Source: Budorcas taxicolor (Eukaryota; Chordata; Mammalia; Artiodactyla; Bovidae). From it: a stretch of DNA of 64,000 nucleotides. Position numbers and translations under genes: made by a program. A model generated the notes under the pieces. It was not told the DNA's origin. It was given only the letters and a program-made list of their open reading frames with translations, and searched no databases. This document shows, piece after piece, positions 58,154-64,000 of this stretch. The stretch is taken from contig NC_068926.1 of the NCBI RefSeq assembly GCF_023091745.1, positions 66,214,001 through 66,278,000 on the forward strand. The letters run 5' to 3'. Numbering within the stretch: the stretch's first letter is position 1; each line of letters starts with the position of its first letter.

Positions 58154-58615
58154 GAAATTCCCATTTTAAGACAATGCTATTAATACTACTGTTGGCAACA
58201 TTGTTGCCTGACACATACAAGCATTCTTAAATATTTGTGAAGAAAGAATATCAACCAAAGTATGACTGGTTGCAAGGGTCTGGGTAGCTTTCATCCACCA
58301 GGTGGCAACCTCCGCCTGGCTTTAGTTGAAGGTCTGCCTAATCCTAAAGAAGTACAGGCACGCGTCACTGCCTGTGGGTCATTCCCTTTGGACAAAGTCA
58401 TCAGATTAGATGCATTGTTTCTGATACAATGGTTTTCAATTTGAAGGATGAGTGCACTGCCATTGACTCTTGACAGAGAAAGAAAAACAAACGTCCCTGG
58501 TTGTTCCTCCTTGCCCACGAGATAGACCCGGACCAAAGGTGTTATGGTTAAAAAATGGGCTCACCTTGGACCCAGGGCTCATGTAGTTTCATCCTCAGCC
58601 ACTCTAAGTTCACAA

Positions 58616-58819
58616 AGTGTTAGTCACTCAGTCGTGTCCAACTGTTTGTGACCCCAGGGACTAGCCTGCCAGGCTCTTCTGTCCATGGGCTTCTCCAGGC
58701 AAGAATACTGGAATGTGTAGGCATTTCCTTCTCCAGGGAATCTTCCCAACCCAGGGATTGAACCCAGGTCTCCTGCATTGCAGGTGGATTCCTTGCCATC
58801 TGAGCCACCAGGGGAAGCC
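58616..58819 (-). mobile_element. Bov-tA SINE, antisense
   Basis: It runs from 'gttagtcactcagtcgtgtc' to 'tgagccaccaggggaagcc'. Confidence 0.92.
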
Positions 58820-59159
58820 TGGTGAGAATCGAATTCTATTGACGGTCCCTCAAGGGAACTGAGGGGGAGGCATACCTGCCAAGGAAACTTATTTTAAATC
58901 CTCGGTCTCCAGTTCTGTCCCCAAGAGTCTCACGTTCCTGGGCACCTGTCCTCATCGCTCTCCCTCCCCAAACTTCAGCGTGCTCTCCCCCTCATAGAAC
59001 TGGGGCCCGCTGCTCACCACCCCTACCCCATACCGGACACCTTCCTTCCTTTCACATCGAGTCGCCAAATTTAGAAAATAAAACTCTAGGACACCAGTTA
59101 AATTTGAAAATCAGATTTCTAAATATATGTAAATCTGTAGTGTAAGTAAGTTCTGAGTC

Positions 59160-59250
59160 TGTGAGCACCTGAGTACCCTCTGAGCAATCAGCGTTTCCTT
59201 GATTAGTTCCGAGATGGTCGCATGACCCAAGCTGAGCCAGTGGGAAAGTG
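59160..59250 (+). repeat. Old dispersed repeat, copy 1
   Basis: Contains 'gagcaatcagcgtttccttg', then 'agttccgagatggtcgcatg' and 'agctgagccagtgggaaag'. Family unassigned. Confidence 0.5.
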
Positions 59251-60514
59251 CAGTTAGGGATATACTTATACTAAAATGTACTCATCCTTTATGTGAAATT
59301 CACATTTAACTGGATATTTTATCTACCAACCCTACCACCCTCTTCTGCAAAAGCAAGATATGCCTGTTCATTTCCCCAACCCCCAACCTGGACCTCCTTC
59401 CTTAACTGTTTCAGAAGTGGGGGTCAGCAGAAAGGGTAGAGTTTGTTACTTTGAGGTCATTCATAAATGCCACATATTTGTTTCTGTCTTTACATTTTTG
59501 CTTGCACGTGAAATATATACGTGTAAAAAAATAGCCCAGGCAGATTAAAACAATTCGCACAACCCACCAGACTAGCAAGTGAGCTAATAAGCTTCTCGTC
59601 TAGTCCCACATCCTTAAAACAGTGATATTCACGATGCGATGGGTTTCCTGCCACGCCATTCCCTTCACTCCTAAAAACACAAAGGAGAGATTTCATTTTC
59701 CTCAAAAAAGAGAAAAAATTCTGCACCTTGCTTTTTAAAAATCCCCCTTGATAGCGAGAGGACATATCTATCCTGAGCATCTCGCCAGGTCACATTACAC
59801 AAAGCTCCAGCTCATTCTTTCTAAAGCTGAGTTATAGCCCATGGTGTGCGACACCATAATTTATTCCACTTATCCCACAGAAATACAAGGCACCAGGGGT
59901 GGAGGATTTTTGTACAAGGTTGTTTATTGCAGCAGAATGGCGTGTCACAAGCTAAGAAGAATGTGAAGGACAATCAGTAGGGAACCGCTGCGCTTATTTA
60001 TCTGAAAGACTCTGCCAGCAGTTCCAGAGTCTTTTTTTCTTATCAGTCGGACTTTAACCCGCGGTACTGCAGGATCCCTCCTGGAAGGAGACTCTTCCAT
60101 CTGAACCTCTTCTCTACAATGGAGATGTACTCAATCTGCCTCAGTTTCCCTCCCCCACAGTCCCTCCTTCCTGACTTACAACTATTTTCTACTGGAGGTT
60201 CCTCTGGGAGGTTTATATAATCAAAATGATTTCATCAGCTTATGAGGCAAGAACCACAATTTTATCCCCAAATCATGGGTAACCAACTGTTAATCTCTTA
60301 AGAAAATGCTGGTACATTTTGGTCTATATCCCAACATTTTCCTAAAGGAAAGTTCCTTTTACGTGGAAAGCACCCCACACGCTGGTTGTAGTGGAAACCC
60401 AGGATCCCTTCTCTTCCTAACAGCTCGCCATTTTACTTTGGGAAGCCACTTGGAGAGAGAGGATCTCAGTCCACGTGCTTGGGTGGAGCCACCCTACAGC
60501 CTGACTCTTGGAGC

Positions 60515-60605
60515 AGACCACAGCCTGGCCAATCAGAGATTCCAGGATTAACTCCGAGATGATCACATGACCCAAAGTGGGCCAATGGGAAACAGGCTCA
60601 GTCTC
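60515..60605 (+). repeat. Old dispersed repeat, copy 2
   Basis: Contains 'ggccaatcagagattccagg', then 'actccgagatgatcacatga' and 'gtgggccaatgggaaacag', in the same order as copy 1. Confidence 0.5.
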
Positions 60606-61246
60606 CATGGGGAGTTGCCAGGTTGCAAGAGGGATGCCCAGACCTGCTGGCAGCCATCTTGCTTCCACGTGGGACAAGCTTGGCTGACAATGAAAAGAAG
60701 ACCAAGAAAAACAAGGCCCAGAAGTGGAAAAAAAGACACGATTCCTGGTGAGGTGGTTGAGTCTCTGGGATCCGATTGGAGTGAAAGTCAGACCCACTTC
60801 TACTGGCCTTTGGAATCATCTGAACCAAACCTTCTCTTTGGGATGAAGCCAACTTGAGTTGGGTTCTATCCCTTGAAACTAAAAGTTATAGTACTAAATG
60901 GAACATTATTTTTATGTCAAGTAGTTGAGAAAATAGATCTTGTGTTCCTGCCTCTCCCCCCAAACATACTCAGGCAGTCATATTCACAAAGTGTAAACAT
61001 ATATCTGAAAATTTGTAGTATTTTATATTTAGTAATAACTCGTATACTGAATGTCAAGACCCACAGGTAAGAATCACACGCTCCATGTGGCTTACAGGGC
61101 ATCTGGATGTGCTAGAGAGATACACCTGGGAGCAGCTCTCAGCCAATGAGGGATGGAGTTGAGGGATTAATATCACAGTTCTCACTTCCCTTGGGAGGAA
61201 TAACTGAGGTATGTTCTATGCTGGCCCCAGAGTTCCGAGTGCTCAG

Positions 61247-61476
61247 TTGTTGTTCAGTGGCTAAGTTGCATCTGACTCATTGTGACCCCATGGAGTGCAG
61301 CACGCCAGGCTTCCCTGTCCTTCACTATCTCCTGGAGTTTGCTCAAACTCATGTACATTGAGTCAGTGATGTTATCTAACCATCTCATCCTCTGCTGCCT
61401 TTTTCTCCTCTTGCCCTCACTCTTTCCCAGCACCAGGGTCTTTTACAATGAGTTGGCTCTTTGCATCAGGTGGCCC
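61247..61476 (-). mobile_element. BovB LINE 3' end, antisense, with target-site duplication
   Basis: The plus strand runs from 'ttgttgttcagtggctaagt' to 'ggctctttgcatcaggtgg'. The 9-base direct repeat agtgctcag lies at 61238-61246 and 61477-61485. Confidence 0.9.
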
Positions 61477-61569
61477 AGTGCTCAGAACACACTCTTTATG
61501 GTCTTCCTTCCCCTCTGAGGGTTACTTGCCTATTGTCCTTCAGATGCTTCCTGGAATTGCCTCGCAAAC

Positions 61570-62420
61570 AATCCCTTTTAGTGTCATTTTTAGTAACTGA
61601 AAGTCAGGGTCCAGCTGCTCACAGCTCAAGAGCCATTGAAGGGATCAGGTTGGTGGAAAGGAAAGTTTGCTTTATTTTGCATGCTGGCATCCAGTGGAGA
61701 GGGTGGATGCCTGTCCAAAGGCAGACTGCCCTCCACTGACATTCAGTGGGCGCGAATTTTTATAGGCTGGGGGAGGGGGGGTACATGCAGAAACAGCACT
61801 GTCAGGTCTGACAGCCTCCTTGAAATTAGTCACATGGTGGTCTGACCTGCATCATCTTGACTGCTTTAAGTACAGTTAATCTTCACTTCTAGGATTGATT
61901 GGTTTGTTCCTATTTCCTTGAGGCCAAGTCTTGGAATTGTGGCAGCTTATGTCCTGGCTTCCCTGGTGGCTCAGACGGTAAAGCGGCTGCCTGCAATCAG
62001 GAGACCCAGGTTTGATCCCTGGGTTGGGAAGATCCCCTGGAGAAGGAAATGGCAACCCACTCCAGTACTCTTGCCTGGAAAATTCCATGGACTGAGGAGC
62101 CTGGTAGGCTACAGTCCATGGGGTCGCAAAAGTCGGACACAACTGAGCGACTTCACTTCACTTTATGTCCAGGCTACAGTCCAGTCATCAGGTGGTTAAC
62201 TTCTTCCGCCAGGTGTGGGTTTCAGTATCAAGTACAGCTCACAGGATATGGCTCAGAATATTATCTATAGCCCTTGAGCAGGAACGGAGGGTCTTTGACT
62301 GTGCTTAATGACTAAACAATTACTGTTGTGTCTTGTCTGACTGCTTTTAATTTGCTCTTGCATTTTTCTCATTCCTCTGATTAAACTTATTCTTTAGCGA
62401 AAGTTTTTTCCCAAAGACTA
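61570..62420 (-). mobile_element. Possible LTR-like repeat (endogenous retroviral type), split by a SINE
   Basis: The segment combines 'gtggaaaggaaagtttgctt', 'ctgtccaaaggcagactgcc' and 'tttttataggctgggggagg', which resembles ruminant LTR sequence read in antisense. It continues after the Bov-tA at 61955-62162. I see no coding region. Boundaries and class are uncertain. Confidence 0.38.
61955..62162 (+). mobile_element. Bov-tA SINE, sense, with target-site duplication
   Basis: The head (ggcttccctggtggctcaga) and tail (acacaactgagcgacttcac) are both intact. The direct repeat ttatgtcc is at 61947-61954 and 62163-62170. Confidence 0.93.
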
Positions 62421-62729
62421 AAGACACATTGAGGACACAGCTGAGGGCTGGGGTGGGGAGGGAGAGGGAAGGACCAAAAGGTCTTGACTCTGGATCTGCT
62501 TGGGGAGAGTACCCACCAGGAAAGCTACACCCAAACACAGGAGAACCGGAGCCCACTCCTACCCCCAGGCTTAGAACCCTGTTCTGGAGGATAGCCATCA
62601 AATGGTGCCCACAGCAGGGCAATCTGATGTGGTGTGTTAGAGACTTCAAAAAACAAACCAGACTTACGAAACTGCAGCTCCTTGCACCTGAGGGTTTCAC
62701 TGCACATCAAATGCTGTGTGCCTCAGTTT

Positions 62730-62744
62730 GGGGGGGGGGGGGGG
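62730..62744. repeat. (G)15 homopolymer
   Basis: Fifteen consecutive G. Such runs are often miscalled in sequencing and can form G-quadruplex-like structures. Confidence 0.9.
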
Positions 62745-62959
62745 CATTTGTTGCTTCCTGTCAATCCTGCCCATGCCCCAGGGTGTGATAAAGCCTCTGT
62801 TTATGTGAAAACACCCACCCCTGTTCAGTCTACTCCCCTTTCCATCGATCTAGTCTCCCTGTTCACCAGAAATCCTGACGCTGACGCACCTTTTTCTTGA
62901 GCCTCAGTTTCTGTCTCCTGTCCTGTTTGGAAGAGGAGTAGAGACAGACTGGCCTTGAC

Positions 62960-63140
62960 AGTAAAGAGTGTGGCTTTACCACTTAATAGCTCTGGGACTT
63001 CAACCAGTGGCCTCAGTTTCCTCATTCATAAAATGGGGCTGGAAGTAATAACAAGCCGTCTTGGCTTTTTATGAACGAGAATGAAATGAAACAATGCAAG
63101 TGAAGTGCTTAGCACGTGAAAAGAGTTGAGAAATGAAGCT
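62960..63140 (+). repeat. MIR SINE, sense
   Basis: Shows 'gtggcctcagtttcctcatt', 'cataaaatggggctggaagt' and 'gtgaagtgcttagcacgtga'. Confidence 0.82.
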
Positions 63141-63694
63141 GTTTATTGCCATAGTTAAGACTGTAGCCGCAGGCTAGCAGTCTTAAATATCTGTTTCATG
63201 AATGAATGAAATCAACAGAGAAGCCCACAGTAGAGTCAGTGCCTCTCGCTGTTCCCTGAGGCCCTGGGCTCCTTCCTCTCCCACTCACTTGCAGTACCTA
63301 AATGGGGGTGGTAGGTATCCTGTACTTGGAAGAACCCCATACTTGGTTTACTGCTCAGCTGCCAATGTCTTGAAAGTCTTAATTTTTGAGCAAGGGGTCT
63401 GTTTTCATTTTGCAAATCATATGCTCGGTTCCAGCTATGGATGTCTCACAGGTCCTCCCAAAGTCATGCCCTGGGATAGAGCACTGAGTGCCTGGGAGAG
63501 GGGTCTACCTCCGGGCAGGAAATGGTGGACAAAAACGCGGGTCCCTAAACTTCTAACACAGCCTGGATACTAGACTGGAGTACGGAGCTTCCACAAGCCT
63601 GAGATTATTGCTAATTTAGCCCTCCTACTGGAAGGAAAACACTGGAGACAGATATGGGAAAGGGCCTCTCTGGCGAATCAGAGCCCTCCCACCT

Positions 63695-64000
63695 CCTTTC
63701 TCCCCTCCCCTCAGCTTTTCTCTCCTCTGTGTCCTTTTTCTCCCTAATCTTTGTCTCTTTCTCACCTCAAATTCCCCCTTCCCTTTTTTTCCTCCTCTTT
63801 TTTCTTGGCTCTCTCTTTTCTTTCTCTTGAAGTTAATAAATATCCTGTCCTCTCCTTCTTTCTGCCCTCTCTCCTGATTCTGTCTCTCTGTCTCTCCGTC
63901 TCTGCTTCTCTCTCTGCCCTTCTCTGTGTGTTTCTGTCTCTCTCTGTGCCTGTCTCTTCTCTGTTTCTCTGTGTCTCTGTTTCCCTCGGTCTCACTCTGT
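63695..64000. repeat. CT-rich polypyrimidine tract
   Basis: The last 300 bases are dominated by C and T (TCTCTCTGTCTCTCCGTCTC type), with a purine-rich complement that gives a spurious Arg/Glu-rich frame. It may continue beyond the window. Confidence 0.9.

Larger units (their letters stand above)
58820..61237. other. Intergenic stretch with two copies of an old CCAAT-containing repeat
   Basis: The segments at about 59160-59250 and 60515-60605 share 'ccgagatggtcgcatgaccc' and 'ccgagatgatcacatgaccc' with similar flanks. I see nothing else that I can name here. Short open frames near 60306-60860 lack support. Confidence 0.55.
62421..63690. other. Intergenic stretch with a G tract and a MIR
   Basis: A (G)15 run lies at 62730-62744 and a MIR at about 62960-63140. 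The remainder has no named feature. Confidence 0.55.

Noticed and set aside
63762..63995. Arg/Glu-rich minus-strand frame resembling a nuclear protein
   Set aside because: It is the complement of a CT-rich tract, so the charge pattern is compositional.

Overview
This window is vertebrate nuclear DNA from a ruminant, almost certainly a bovid such as cattle, sheep or goat. The organism call rests on many ruminant-lineage retroposons (Bov-tA and Bov-A2 SINEs, BovB LINE 3' ends, cetartiodactyl CHR-type tRNA SINEs) in mammalian-style intronic sequence. The species itself cannot be fixed from the sequence.

The only protein-coding gene I can support is the 3' half of SEZ6L (seizure related 6 homolog like), on the + strand. 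Nine exon pieces join in one open frame of 376 residues plus a stop: 1-73 (5' end lies outside the window), 24272-24468, 29380-29574, 29892-30083, 42032-42226, 45715-45747, 48657-48771, 48885-48987 and 50696-50725. In order they encode the last CUB domain (two exons), three Sushi/CCP domains (one exon each), an 11-residue microexon, the juxtamembrane and transmembrane segment, and a cytoplasmic tail with an NPIY motif ending in EYEVSI. A 3' UTR of about 3.2 kb follows, with AATAAA signals near 53.94-53.98 kb. The introns are about 24.2, 4.9, 0.32, 11.9, 3.5, 2.9, 0.11 and 1.7 kb.

The 24-kb intron is rich in repeats. It holds a 3' L1 fragment, several BovB 3' fragments, Bov-tA/Bov-A2 copies, a 3.3-kb minisatellite of 20-22 bp units (about 8.60-11.87 kb), a CA-rich compound array (14.83-15.67 kb) and a GGT/GAT array (21.3-21.55 kb). 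The minisatellite lies inside a CHR-type SINE whose 13-bp target-site duplication is still intact, so the array grew from within one retroposon. The later introns hold a triplicated SINE-tail/CA array, nested L1/BovB/SINE insertions, a MER20-like DNA transposon and many SINEs.

From about 54 to 64 kb the sequence is downstream intergenic. It contains a longer BovB fragment that keeps an RT YADD motif, more SINEs, one probable LTR-like segment and a small GC-box cluster near 54.93-55.10 kb. I found no other gene there. I see no CRISPR array, no rRNA or canonical tRNA gene, and no prokaryotic-type feature. The most notable items are the SINE-born minisatellite, the SEZ6L tandem (NAG)n acceptor, and the weak donor of the 113-bp intron that separates the transmembrane exon from the tail exon.
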